From Paratractidigestivibacter sp963605405 (GTDB taxonomy: Bacteria > Actinomycetota > Coriobacteriia > Coriobacteriales > Atopobiaceae), in assembly GCA_963605405.1 (NCBI GenBank), contig CAVCUP010000009.1:26423-90422 (forward strand): 64,000 nucleotides of DNA, read 5' to 3'. Under the pieces are notes generated by a model. That model had not been told where the DNA came from. It did no database searches and worked only from the letters and a program-made list of their open reading frames with translations. Both the position numbers and the translations under genes were made by a program. This document shows positions 1 through 8,570 of the stretch, one piece after another; the stretch's first letter is position 1; the number at the start of each line of letters is the position of its first letter.

Positions 1-517
1 GAGAGTGCATAAAAGCATTGCCGAATTCAAACATTGATAACGACCTGGATTGATTTGACGCAGCTTTAGCCTAGGCACGCAGCAAAAACCTCGCTCAAGG
101 CAGCCAGCTGTTAGCACAAACGCTACTACGGCAGCGAAAGGTGCAAACTGAAGCGGGGCAACGGAATCAACCAGTTCATATCCCGCGACTATACGATATT
201 GAACCACACGCGGCATCGACAAAATGAGCGTTCCCCAAGCACACCAGAGTAGGCGGGCCTTATCCCTCTCATGCAGACCCCCACCCTCATCATCAGCGTT
301 CAAAGGCTCGTTCGGAGTCAAACAATCACCCCATTCAGATTTACTCGTGCCGATCCTTTACTTCAATTCAGCGTTTTCACAGTTAAAGGGTGTCTTCAGC
401 AAAAGCATATCCGATATAGACGTGACTTCTTCTTCAACAACACCCAAAGTTCGACGCAAGGGTTCAGCGCGCCGAACCGCATCACCGCAAGACGAAGACA
501 TAATCAAGGAGGCATTT
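1..517. other. Left-edge region without a convincing gene
   Basis: This stretch is more AT-rich than most of the window. The open frame running through 224-517 is continuous with the downstream secreted-protein gene, but it lacks a ribosome binding site at its upstream end and its translation is low-complexity. I read it as non-coding upstream sequence of the gene starting at 518. No RNA gene or repeat was recognised. Confidence 0.5.
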
Positions 518-1117
518 ATGAGCTTATCGAAACGATTCTGTGGCATTCTCGGAGCAGCGCTAACGACGTTTGGATTGTGCTTGGGCTTGGGCTCGTTTTG
601 CCCCAAAACCACCTATGCCTCAACGGCGACCACGCCCAAAGATAGAATCGAGCTGATGGACTATATCAGCTCCAAATACGAAGTGGGAGATGTCCTGACT
701 CCTGAGGACGCGGAACTTGTCAGGCAAGCCTCCGCCACCTCCCAAAATTTCAGAAGAGACTCAAAATCCGTAAATGAGACTCGGACCGCCTACGGAACGA
801 CCGCTCTCATGTATGGGAACGTCTGGCACAACGGAACCTTTAACTACAACTTCGGCGGAAACCTTACTGGGAAGATCACCGCTGGCAGCACGCCAAAATC
901 AATGACCTTCACCGTCAGGTGTCAGTCGTATGGATTGGTCGGAGGTTCAACAGTCCTGACCTACGACGATTCGGTCAGCCAAACGTCGAGCAACTCCAAG
1001 TCCGTCTCTATGAACAAAAGTAAGGACTACTCTGGAGTAGCGGCGATTTATATCATCAACACCTCTCTCGATGTCACGACCGCCAATGGGCAAGGGTTTA
1101 CCGTCAACGCACAATAA
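518..1117 (+). CDS. Small secreted protein of unknown function
   Basis: A 199-residue protein. The start at 518 is chosen because AAGGAGG lies 6 bases upstream (506-512); the frame is open further upstream but has no such site. The N-terminus is a classic signal peptide: Lys/Arg, a Leu/Gly/Ala-rich core (about residues 7-23) and a cleavage-like TYASTA stretch. A helical linker follows (about 35-75), then a C-terminal Ser/Thr/Gly/Asn-rich part with alternating hydrophobics that looks like a beta-sandwich (NYNFGGNLTGKI, VSMNKSKDYSGVAAIYIIN). Only one Cys is in the mature part. The next gene starts 34 bases downstream with its own strong site, so the two are probably co-transcribed. GC content is lower than in neighbouring genes, which suggests acquisition. 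I do not recognise the family; a secreted bacteriocin-like or adhesive protein is possible but unproven. Confidence 0.7.
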   Translation: MSLSKRFCGILGAALTTFGLCLGLGSFCPKTTYASTATTPKDRIELMDYISSKYEVGDVLTPEDAELVRQASATSQNFRRDSKSVNETRTAYGTTALMYGNVWHNGTFNYNFGGNLTGKITAGSTPKSMTFTVRCQSYGLVGGSTVLTYDDSVSQTSSNSKSVSMNKSKDYSGVAAIYIINTSLDVTTANGQGFTVNAQ

Positions 1118-1151
1118 ACCAAGCGAGGAGGACGACCCTAAGGAGGAGCAC

Positions 1152-1544
1152 ATGAGCGGCAGAGGTCGAGAAACGCTGAGCTGGAAGCAAATCTTCGTCG
1201 CATTCCTTATTCTTTGCTGCCTCTTCCAAATTCCCGCCGCACAGTATGGGGACGTTCCCGGTAGCCACGGCGAGACGCTCGGGAGCATCTTGACCCTTGC
1301 ATTAAACGTGACGCTGTCTATCGTCTGGGCAAGGTCGTACGCCTACTTCGAGGGGACCCGGCCCCGGCGGGGACTTATCGCCAGCGCTTCAGCATTCGTC
1401 GCGTGGCTCGGATTCGTTGCGCTGAGTCTTTGGACCCGAAAGCTCCTCGGATGGGATGGCCCCGAATGGGTCATCGCGCTTCTCATTGTGTTTTTGGCCT
1501 CTTCCCTCTTTGCATCAGGCGTGTTCCATCTAAGAAAAGCGTGA
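1152..1544 (+). CDS. Small integral membrane protein, partner of the preceding secreted protein
   Basis: A 130-residue protein starting at ATG 1152 with AGGAGG just upstream (1141-1146). The open frame extends further up into the previous gene, but that part has no ribosome site. Four hydrophobic segments are visible (about residues 12-30, 42-60, 72-92 and 104-124), separated by short Arg/Lys-containing loops, so it is predicted to be a polytopic membrane protein. No catalytic motif is seen. It follows a secreted protein with a 34-base gap, in the manner of a secreted factor plus membrane immunity or export partner; that pairing is only an inference. The family is not recognised. Confidence 0.65.
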   Translation: MSGRGRETLSWKQIFVAFLILCCLFQIPAAQYGDVPGSHGETLGSILTLALNVTLSIVWARSYAYFEGTRPRRGLIASASAFVAWLGFVALSLWTRKLLGWDGPEWVIALLIVFLASSLFASGVFHLRKA

Positions 1545-1551
1545 CCTCACG

Positions 1552-1585
1552 GCGCCCCGGCCCATCTTCGTTGGGCTCGGGGCGC
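1552..1585 (+). terminator. Hairpin after the secreted/membrane pair
   Basis: The arms GCGCCCCGGCCCA (1552-1564) and TGGGCTCGGGGCGC (1572-1585) pair with one bulge around a 7-base loop. There is no clear T-run, so it is a weak terminator candidate. It separates the small membrane protein gene from the DUF1846 gene. Confidence 0.45.
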
Positions 1586-1635
1586 TCGAATGATAGACTT
1601 TCGAGGTCAACAATCGCGTCGCCAAGGGAACCGCC

Positions 1636-3117
1636 ATGCGCATCGGATTCGACAACGACAAGTACATCAGCCTGCAGGCCGAGCACATCCGCAAGCGCGT
1701 GGGGCAGTTCGGCGGCAAGCTCTATCTCGAGTTCGGCGGCAAGCTCTTCGACGACAACCACGCGAGCCGCGTGCTGCCCGGCTTCGAGCCCGACGTCAAG
1801 TTCCGCATGCTCAAGAGCCTCGCGGCCGACGTCGAGGTCATCATCGCCATCAATGCCAACCACATAGAGAAGAACAAGGCCCGCGGCGACCTCGGCATCA
1901 CCTACGACGAGGACGCGCTGCGCCTCGTGGACCTCTTCCGCGCGAACGGGATGCAGGTCGCGGCCATCGTCCTTACCCAGTACGCGGCCCAGCCCGCGGC
2001 CGATGCCTTCCGCCGGCGCCTGGCCGAGCTCGGCATCGCGTGCAAGCTCCACTACCCCATCGAGGGCTACCCGCACGACGTGGACCTCATCGTCTCCGAC
2101 GGCGGCTACGGAAAGAACGAGTTCGTCGAGACGACCCGCCCGCTCGTGGTCGTCACGGCCCCCGGCCCCGGCTCCGGCAAGCTCGCCACGTGCCTCTCGC
2201 AGATCTACCACGAGCACGAGCGCGGCGTCGAGGCCGGCTACGCCAAGTTCGAGACCTTCCCCGTGTGGAACCTGCCGCTCTCCCACCCCGTGAACATCGC
2301 CTACGAGGCCGCGACCGCCGACCTCGACGACGCGAACATCATCGACTCGTTCCACCTCGACGCCTACGGCGAGACGACCGTCAACTACAACCGCGACGTC
2401 GAGGCCTTCCCCGTGGTCCGTGCCCTCATGGAGAAGATCCTCGGCCAGAGCCCCTACCAGAGCCCGACGGACATGGGCGTGAACATGGTCGGCTTCGCCA
2501 TCTGCGACGACGAGGCGTGCCGCGAAGCTTCCCGGGCCGAGATCGTGCGCCGCTACTTCGCCGCCTGCGAGCAAGTCAAGCGCTCGGGCGCTGGCACTGA
2601 ACAGGTCGAAAGGCTGCGCTCCATCATGCAGAAGGCCGGCGTGGACAAGAACTTCTCGCCGGCGCGGTCGGCAGCGCTCACGCGCGAGCAGGTCACAGGG
2701 GCGCCGGCCGGCGCGCTCATCCTGCCCGACGGACGTGTGGTCACGGGCAAGACCTCAGAGCGCCTCGGCTGCGCGAGCTCGCTTCTGATGAACGCGCTCA
2801 AGGCGCTCGCGGGCATCGACCTGGAGCTCGAGGTGATCAGCGACGACGCCATCGAGCCGATCAGCCGCCTCAAGACCCGCTACCTCGGCGCGAGCAACCC
2901 GCGCCTGCACACCGACGAGACCCTGATGGCGCTCTCCATCACGTCCGCAACGAGCGAGGCGGCCGCGCGCGTGCTCGCCGGCCTGGAGGAGCTGCGCGGC
3001 TGCGACGCGTTCTTCTCGGTGATCATCAGCTCGACGGACGAAGAGATGCTTCGCCGGCTGGGCGTGAACGTCTGCTGCGAGCCCAAGTTCGAGCGCAACG
3101 GCCTCTTCCACCGGTAG
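1636..3117 (+). CDS. DUF1846 family protein
   Basis: A 493-residue cytosolic protein with no signal peptide or membrane segment, close to the usual length of the DUF1846 family (about 490-510). The start ATG is preceded by AAGGGA at a suitable distance. The N-terminus (IGFDNDKYISLQAEHI, then LYLEFGGKLFDDNHASRVLPG) and the TAPGPGSGKLATCLSQ segment around residue 180, which resembles a nucleotide-binding loop, are hallmarks of the family. The conserved SFHLDAYGETTVNYNRDVEAFP stretch is also present. The family is widespread in anaerobic bacteria but its biochemical role is not established. It stands alone between a hairpin and the convergent LysR gene. Confidence 0.85.
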   Translation: MRIGFDNDKYISLQAEHIRKRVGQFGGKLYLEFGGKLFDDNHASRVLPGFEPDVKFRMLKSLAADVEVIIAINANHIEKNKARGDLGITYDEDALRLVDLFRANGMQVAAIVLTQYAAQPAADAFRRRLAELGIACKLHYPIEGYPHDVDLIVSDGGYGKNEFVETTRPLVVVTAPGPGSGKLATCLSQIYHEHERGVEAGYAKFETFPVWNLPLSHPVNIAYEAATADLDDANIIDSFHLDAYGETTVNYNRDVEAFPVVRALMEKILGQSPYQSPTDMGVNMVGFAICDDEACREASRAEIVRRYFAACEQVKRSGAGTEQVERLRSIMQKAGVDKNFSPARSAALTREQVTGAPAGALILPDGRVVTGKTSERLGCASSLLMNALKALAGIDLELEVISDDAIEPISRLKTRYLGASNPRLHTDETLMALSITSATSEAAARVLAGLEELRGCDAFFSVIISSTDEEMLRRLGVNVCCEPKFERNGLFHR

Positions 3118-3197
3118 GGCGGCGGAAGAGAGAAACGGGCAACGCGCAAGGTTGCCGCTGAAGCCCGAATCAAGTGCTTCCGCGGCGAGCTCGCGCG

Positions 3198-4103
3198 TTA
3201 TTTAGCCTGAACGGTATCGCCGGGGACCGTCGCTGCGTCTAGCAGGCAATCCAAAAACGCACGGGCAGCGGTGGAGAGAAGGCCGGGACGGTAGACGGCG
3301 GCGAGCTCGCGCGTTACGGGCGGGTCGAGCGGGCGCTTCTCGATGCGGTAGGGGCAGCGCGTGAGGATGAGGCCCGGCAGGATGGAGAGGCCCAGGCCGT
3401 TTTCCACCATGGACATGATGGCGTAGTCGTCCCAGGTGGACAGACGCGCCTGGGGCTCGAGGCCGGCGCGCTCAAAGAGCGGGCTTATCTCGTTATCGCT
3501 GCCGCGCTCGAGCAGGATGAACGGCTCGCGCGCGAGGTCCGCGAGCCGCACGCGGTCCTGCGCCGCCAAGGGATGACCCTGCGGCACGACGGCCATGAGC
3601 TCGTCCACGAGCACGGCTTCCCGCGCGAGCCCCTCCCTCGGCACCTGCGGCGGATACGGCAAGAAGCCCAGGTCGACGAGGCCGTCGGCCACCCATGACT
3701 CGATTTCCGAGTAGTCGCCCATGCGCAGCTCGAACTCGACTTGGGCGTGGCCCGCGCCGAAACGCTCGATCACGCCAGGCAGGACATGCGTGGCCACCGA
3801 CGAGAAGGTGCCCACGACGATGAGGCCGGACTGCGCGCCCGAGATCTCGGCCACGCGCTCAAAGAGACGGCGCTGGTCCTCGCAGATGGCCTCCACAAAG
3901 GGCATGACCTGCTCGCCATCGGCTGTGAGGCGCACGCCCTTGCGCCCGCGTTCCAGCAGGCAGATGCCCCAGTCGCGCTCGAGGTCGGCGATCATGCGGC
4001 TCACGCCGGACTGGCTATAGGCGAGGCGGCGGGCCGCGGCGCTTATGCTGCCCGCGCGCGCGACCTCTACGAGCGCCTGGTACTTCTGGACGGCGGAATC
4101 CAT
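3198..4103 (-). CDS. LysR-family transcriptional regulator
   Basis: A 301-residue regulator. The start is set at 4103 (MDSAVQKYQALVEVARAGS) because GGGAGA lies just upstream and LysR proteins begin a few residues before the helix-turn-helix; the frame is open 30 codons further. The N-terminal winged helix-turn-helix (about 1-65: GSISAAARRLAYSQSGVSRMIADLE) is followed by a periplasmic-binding-like co-inducer domain (about 90-290) with the usual GLVDLGFLP and GLGLSILPG motifs. It is divergently transcribed from an EamA-family exporter, so it probably controls that gene and itself. The ligand is unknown. Confidence 0.9.
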   Translation of the reverse strand: MDSAVQKYQALVEVARAGSISAAARRLAYSQSGVSRMIADLERDWGICLLERGRKGVRLTADGEQVMPFVEAICEDQRRLFERVAEISGAQSGLIVVGTFSSVATHVLPGVIERFGAGHAQVEFELRMGDYSEIESWVADGLVDLGFLPYPPQVPREGLAREAVLVDELMAVVPQGHPLAAQDRVRLADLAREPFILLERGSDNEISPLFERAGLEPQARLSTWDDYAIMSMVENGLGLSILPGLILTRCPYRIEKRPLDPPVTRELAAVYRPGLLSTAARAFLDCLLDAATVPGDTVQAK

Positions 4104-4272
4104 GGGCTTCTCTCCCTTGTATACGAGCTGGCGCGACGTTCTGACGCGACGCATTGTTCCATGCGTATTTGTGCTGGCACCCATGCTAAACATTCGCTTT
4201 TATCGCAACAAGCATCCTGCGAAGATGGACTGCGGAAAACACACCGCCATCTGCGAGAAAGCTCCGCGAAGA
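4104..4272. promoter_or_regulatory. Divergent promoter region, LysR / EamA exporter
   Basis: A 169-base interval between two divergent starts. It is more AT-rich than the flanking coding DNA around 4150-4230 and should hold both promoters and the LysR binding site. I could not pick a single convincing T-N11-A operator. Confidence 0.4.
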
Positions 4273-5199
4273 ATGAACAAGGCAACCAAGAAGTATCTCC
4301 TCTCGCTCATCCTCTTCGGTTCGAACGGCATCGTCGCCAACATGATCGACCTGCCGAGCGTGCTCATCGTGCTCGCGCGCGTAAGCCTCGGCGCCGCGCT
4401 TCTCGTCGCGTTGGTTCTCCTCTCGCGCGACGCGCGCGAGAATCTCCAGGCGCCCACGCACCGCCGCCAGGCCCTGCATCTCTTCGTCTCCGGCGCGGCC
4501 CTCGGCGCGGCATGGCTCTTTCTCTTTGAGTCGTACCGCTACATCGGCGTCGGCGTGGCCTCGCTGCTGTTCTATTGCGGCCCCGTGATCGTGATGGCGC
4601 TCTCCCCCATCGTCTTCAAGACCCGCCTCACCGCCGCGAACATCGCCGGTTTCGCCGCCGTCGTGCTCGGCGCGTTCCTCGTCGTGGGCCAGGGCCTCGG
4701 CAGCGGCATCGCGCCCAAGGGCCTGCTGCTCGGCGGCATGAGCGCCGTGATGTACGCCGTCATGGTCATCCACAGCAAGAAGGTCTCCGATATCCGCGGC
4801 GTCGAGTCGTCGGCCATCCAGCTCTGCGGCAGCCTTTCCATCGTCGCCGTCTACATGCTGGCGAGCGCTGCTGCCGGCAGCCTCGCCGCGCCCACCGCAA
4901 CGCAGGTCGCGGCCCTGAACATCCCCGCCGTGCTCTGCATCGGCCTCGTGAACACGGGTCTCGGCTGCTTCATGTACTTCTCCTCGATGGGCGAGCTGCC
5001 CGTGACGCGCGTGGCCGTGTGCGGCTATCTCGAGCCGCTCTCGGCCGTGGTGCTCTCCGCGCTGCTGCTCGGCGAGGCCATGACCGCGGCGAACGTCCTT
5101 GGCGCGGCGCTCATCCTCGGCGGCGCGCTCTACTCGGAGCTCGGCGAGAAGCTCCTTGCCCGCGTCGAGGGGCATGTGCGCAGGGCCCTCGCGGCGTAG
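4273..5199 (+). CDS. EamA-family (drug/metabolite superfamily) membrane transporter
   Basis: A 308-residue polytopic membrane protein with about ten hydrophobic helices arranged as two EamA repeats (about 10-145 and 155-295). Family landmarks are the early ARVSLGA segment, YIGVGVASLLFYCGPVIV in the first repeat, and GELPVTRVAVCGYLEPLSAVVLSALLLGE in the second. The start at 4273 (MNKATKKYLLSLILFGSNG) places the first helix immediately after a basic N-terminus, as in the family; the frame is open further upstream but reads as non-coding there. The ribosome site is weak. EamA proteins export or exchange small metabolites such as amino acids or purines. The divergent LysR gene is the likely regulator. 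The substrate is unknown. Confidence 0.85.
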   Translation: MNKATKKYLLSLILFGSNGIVANMIDLPSVLIVLARVSLGAALLVALVLLSRDARENLQAPTHRRQALHLFVSGAALGAAWLFLFESYRYIGVGVASLLFYCGPVIVMALSPIVFKTRLTAANIAGFAAVVLGAFLVVGQGLGSGIAPKGLLLGGMSAVMYAVMVIHSKKVSDIRGVESSAIQLCGSLSIVAVYMLASAAAGSLAAPTATQVAALNIPAVLCIGLVNTGLGCFMYFSSMGELPVTRVAVCGYLEPLSAVVLSALLLGEAMTAANVLGAALILGGALYSELGEKLLARVEGHVRRALAA

Positions 5200-5272
5200 C
5201 GCGGCGCCTGATGCGCGGACGTGCGGAAGCGACCACCGGCTCGCCCTCCGCACATAACCAAAAAACTCCCCG

Positions 5273-5308
5273 AGAGGGCCCGGAGTCCCAGCTCCGGGCC
5301 CTCTTCTT
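5273..5308 (+). terminator. Intrinsic terminator after the EamA gene
   Basis: A perfect 13-bp stem: AGAGGGCCCGGAG (5273-5285) pairs with CTCCGGGCCCTCT (5292-5304) around a 6-base loop, followed by TCTT. An A-run precedes it, so it could also work on the minus strand. Confidence 0.8.
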
Positions 5309-5405
5309 ACCAGACGGCAACACGCATGCGCTATCGTCGTGCACGGAACCCGAGCCGCCCACGGCGCGGCCAACCACGCGAGCACGAAAGAAGGACCGAC
5401 CCCGC

Positions 5406-6230
5406 ATGACCTACGAACTCATCGCCCTCGACATGGACGGAACCCTCCTCGATTCCGGGAAGAAGGTGCTCCCCAGCTCCGTCGAGGCGATCTCTGAGGC
5501 GGCGGCCGCGGGCAAGAGCGTGGCCATCGCGTCGGGTCGCTGCCCCAAGATGGTCTCCATGTACAACGACGTGATTCCAGACGTGCGCTACGCCATCTGC
5601 TGCGCCGGCGCCGTCGTCTACGACATCGTCGAGAGGCGCACGCTCGCCGAGCGCGACATCGCGCCGGCCGTCGTCGCGCGCGCCATTCGCACGGCAGACG
5701 AGGAAGGGCCCTATATCCTCGAGGTCACGGCCGGCGAAGGCGTGTACATGCAGCTCGACGAGATAGAGATGTCGCCCAAGTGCGGCGTCGGCGCCTACGA
5801 GCAGCTTTACCGGGAGACGAGCGAGCTCGTGGAGGACGCGCACGCCATCGCGCTCGACCCTGCGGCCCGCGTCTCGAAGCTCAACTTCCACTTCGAGGAC
5901 GTCGAGGCGCGCGACCGGACCCATGCGCGCCTCACGGACGCCGACGTGGTCGTCACCGACTGCGAGGCGTCGAGCCTCGAGCTGACCTGCCCCGGCATCG
6001 ACAAGGGCACGGGCCTGGCGGAGCTCGCGCGCATCGCGGGCATCGGCGTGGCACAGACCATCGCCGTCGGCGACGCGGACAACGACCTGTCGATGCTGCG
6101 CGCGGCTGGTCTCGGCGTGGCGATGGGAAACGCCCTGCCCTCGGCGATCGAGGCCGCAGACGTGCACGTGGCCGACAACGACCACGGCGGCGTCGCCGAG
6201 GCTATTCGCCGTTATCTTCTTGCCGAGTAA
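5406..6230 (+). CDS. Cof-type HAD-superfamily phosphatase
   Basis: A 274-residue cytosolic hydrolase, the usual length for Cof/YidA proteins. HAD motif I is DMDGTLLD at residues 9-16 (nucleophile and general acid Asp). Motif II is the Ser/Thr of AIASGRC near residue 40. Motif III is the Lys of GIDKGTGLAEL, and motif IV is GDADNDLSML. The segment between motifs II and III is the C2B cap. Family members dephosphorylate sugar phosphates, flavin or pyridoxal phosphates; specificity cannot be read from the sequence. The start at 5406 follows AAGAAGGAC and begins directly with the motif I strand; the long open frame upstream is a shadow of the EamA gene. It has its own transcription unit after the terminator at 5273-5308. 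Confidence 0.9.
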   Translation: MTYELIALDMDGTLLDSGKKVLPSSVEAISEAAAAGKSVAIASGRCPKMVSMYNDVIPDVRYAICCAGAVVYDIVERRTLAERDIAPAVVARAIRTADEEGPYILEVTAGEGVYMQLDEIEMSPKCGVGAYEQLYRETSELVEDAHAIALDPAARVSKLNFHFEDVEARDRTHARLTDADVVVTDCEASSLELTCPGIDKGTGLAELARIAGIGVAQTIAVGDADNDLSMLRAAGLGVAMGNALPSAIEAADVHVADNDHGGVAEAIRRYLLAE

Positions 6231-6257
6231 ACCGCCGGTAAGGGCTTGGCAAAAGTC

Positions 6258-6543
6258 GGCGCGCAGATTTCCCGCCCGCTGGCATTTCTCGCCGCGCATC
6301 TCTAAGGAATCCCATCCGCTGGCACGTGAAACGGTCTTCTCGCTAAAAATACCTGCTCGCTGGCATCGTGCCGGTGCCAGCGGGTGGGTTTATTTAGCAA
6401 GAGGCCCACGCACCATGCCAGCGGATGGGATTTCTTTGCAAGAAGCTCGCATCCCCATGCCTCATGCCCCGCGCCAACGAGGCACGGTTTCTTTGCGCGA
6501 GGCACGCCCGAAGCCCAACGAGGCGCGCGGTCTCTTGGCAAGG
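6258..6543. repeat. Family A mirror array 1 (41-bp period)
   Basis: Units start with TGCCAGCGG and continue with a G-rich stretch, a T-run and a TTAGC/TTTGC-like end. Three units lie on the minus strand with their 5' ends at 6284, 6324 and 6365. After a 9-base centre (6366-6374), units lie on the plus strand starting at 6375 and 6416. Two degenerate copies begin near 6472 and 6513. Spacings are 40, 41, then 41, 56 (41 plus 15) and 41. The array fills the gap between the HAD phosphatase gene and the secreted-protein gene. No protein was supported here. Confidence 0.8.
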
Positions 6544-6712
6544 GCCCTGCCCTGGCGCAGCATCCACTTTAAGATTCCCGCCACCTGCCGTTCAGGACCC
6601 GCCCAGCGTTGCGGCGGCAGTTTGAAGCAGGCGAAACCCTGATATATCGAGGTACCTGAAAGAGCATACTCTCCCCCAAGAACCCAGAAAAGACCGCGAC
6701 GTAGGGAGAGCC

Positions 6713-8491
6713 ATGGACAAGAAATCAGCGGATACGCTCATGCGAAAGGTCGGCGTGGCGGTACTCACGGGAACGCTCGTCCTCGCCCAGGTGCCCGCAC
6801 AGGCCATCGCCGAAGAAACCGGGGCCAACTCCTCCGCGCAGCAGACCTCCGGCAGCCAGCCGCCCGAGATACCCTCCGGCGACTCGGGCAGCGGCGGGCC
6901 CGGCCAAGGCTCGGGCGACGGCCAACCCGGCGAGCCCCCGTCCGGCGAGGCCCCCGACAGCGCCCCCGGCGGCGAGGGCGGCGGTCCCGGCGGCGGTCCC
7001 GGCCAAGGAGGCGCCCCCGGCATGGGCGGCGCGGACACGATGACCTTCGACTACACCGGCACCTATTCGGGCGCCGTGACGGCCGACGGCGAGTCCGTCT
7101 CCCAGGCCTCAGCGACCTATAGCGCGACCGAGGCGGACGTCAACGCGGCCCTCGTCCAGAACGGCGGCGCCCTCGCGCTCACGGGCGTCACGCTCACCAA
7201 GTCCGGGGACGACACCAACGGCGACAACTGCAACTTCTACGGCCTGAACTCCATTCTTCTCGCTGTGGGAGAAGGGTCCGCCGCCACCATCGAGGGCTCC
7301 GGCCTGAGCGCCACGAGCGAGGGCTCCAACGGCATCTTCGCCACCGACAACGCCACCGTGCTTGCCAAGGACGTTACCATCAGCACCACGGCCGGCAACT
7401 CACGCGGCCTCGACGCCACCTATGGGGGCACGATTCTCGCCGGCGACGTGACCATAACGACGCAGGGCGACCACTGCGCGGGCGTGGCGACCGACCGCGG
7501 CGGCGGCAACATCTCCGTGGACGGAGGGAAGATCTCGACGGCGGGCTCGGGCTCGCCCATCCTCTATTCCACCGGCGATGTCGAGGTCCAGGACATTACG
7601 GGCACCGCGACGGGCAGCCAGATCGCGGGCATGGAGGGCTTGAACACCATCCTCATCAAGAACTCCACCCTCGAGAGCACCATCACGAGCAAGACGGCGA
7701 GCGACCCCGTTGCCAACGGCGTGATCATCTACCAGTCGACCTCGGGCGACGCCGAGTCCGCCACGGGCAGCACCGCGACGTTCCAAGCCGTCGACTCCAC
7801 GCTCAAGAGCGCGATCGAGTCCGGCTCGATGTTCTACCTGACCAACACGAGCGCGGACGTCGTGCTGAGCAACACGAAGCTCGACTTCGACTCGAGCAAG
7901 GCGAGCCTCGTGTACGCGGCCGGCAACGATTCGAACAGCTGGGGCACCGCGGGCAGCAACGGCGCGTCCGTCAAGTTAACGGGCATCAAACAGGAGCTCG
8001 CCGGCGCTGTTGTGGCGGACACCATCTCCAGTATCGACCTGTACCTGACGGACGGGACGATCTGGACCGGCTCGGCGCGCATCGAGGAGAACTCGGCCGG
8101 CTCGACGTCCGAGTCCCCTATCACGGTGAACATCGACGCGACCTCTTCCTGGGTCGTGAACGGCGACTCCACCTTCTCCAACCTCAACGCCGCCGAGGGC
8201 GCAAAGATCGTGGACTCGGACGGCAAGGCCGTGACCATCGTGGCCGGCGGACAGACCGTGGTGCAGGGCGACTCCGCCTACGCCATCACCGTGACGGGCA
8301 GCTATTCCACGAGCTGCGACGCGAGCGCGGCGGGCACGGTATCCGAAAGCGCGATCGACCGCTCGGCCTACAACGAGGCCTTCGGCATCGACGAGTCCGG
8401 CGAGGGGACATCCGCCGAGGGCAGCGCCGACGCGGGCGGCTCTTGGCTCGACGCCATCGTCAACTGGTTCAAGGGGCTCTTCGGGTTCTAG
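6713..8491 (+). CDS. Secreted repeat-rich surface protein, probable right-handed beta-helix
   Basis: A 592-residue exported protein. The ATG at 6713 has GGGAG 7 bases upstream. A Lys-rich start and hydrophobic core (about residues 12-30) ending AQAIAEE form a signal peptide. Residues about 40-105 are a low-complexity Gly/Pro/Ser/Asp-rich linker. From about 115 to 500 the chain is made of short parallel repeats rich in Thr, Ser, Gly, Asn and Val (SNGIFATDNATVLAKDVTIS and similar), typical of a beta-helix adhesin or carbohydrate-binding fold. The C-terminus is unusual: a Gly/Ser/Glu-rich tether and then an aromatic amphipathic tail, SWLDAIVNWFKGLFGF. There is no LPXTG sorting motif or S-layer domain. 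It is a single-gene unit followed by a strong terminator. A surface adhesin or polymer-binding role is inferred. Confidence 0.8.
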   Translation: MDKKSADTLMRKVGVAVLTGTLVLAQVPAQAIAEETGANSSAQQTSGSQPPEIPSGDSGSGGPGQGSGDGQPGEPPSGEAPDSAPGGEGGGPGGGPGQGGAPGMGGADTMTFDYTGTYSGAVTADGESVSQASATYSATEADVNAALVQNGGALALTGVTLTKSGDDTNGDNCNFYGLNSILLAVGEGSAATIEGSGLSATSEGSNGIFATDNATVLAKDVTISTTAGNSRGLDATYGGTILAGDVTITTQGDHCAGVATDRGGGNISVDGGKISTAGSGSPILYSTGDVEVQDITGTATGSQIAGMEGLNTILIKNSTLESTITSKTASDPVANGVIIYQSTSGDAESATGSTATFQAVDSTLKSAIESGSMFYLTNTSADVVLSNTKLDFDSSKASLVYAAGNDSNSWGTAGSNGASVKLTGIKQELAGAVVADTISSIDLYLTDGTIWTGSARIEENSAGSTSESPITVNIDATSSWVVNGDSTFSNLNAAEGAKIVDSDGKAVTIVAGGQTVVQGDSAYAITVTGSYSTSCDASAAGTVSESAIDRSAYNEAFGIDESGEGTSAEGSADAGGSWLDAIVNWFKGLFGF

Positions 8492-8525
8492 CGGCTCGGG
8501 TCCGGCCCCGCGCACAAGATGCAGG

Positions 8526-8566
8526 CGCCCCTCTTGCCGGCTCAACAAGGGTCGGCAAGAGGGGCG
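8526..8566. terminator. Bidirectional terminator between convergent genes
   Basis: A perfect 14-bp stem (8526-8539 with 8553-8566) with a 13-base loop lies between the convergent ends of the surface protein gene (8491) and the asparaginase gene (8571). Confidence 0.75.
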
Positions 8567-8570
8567 AGGC

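Noticed and set aside
224..517. Upstream extension of the first secreted protein
   Set aside because: No ribosome site, and the signal peptide begins naturally at the start at 518.
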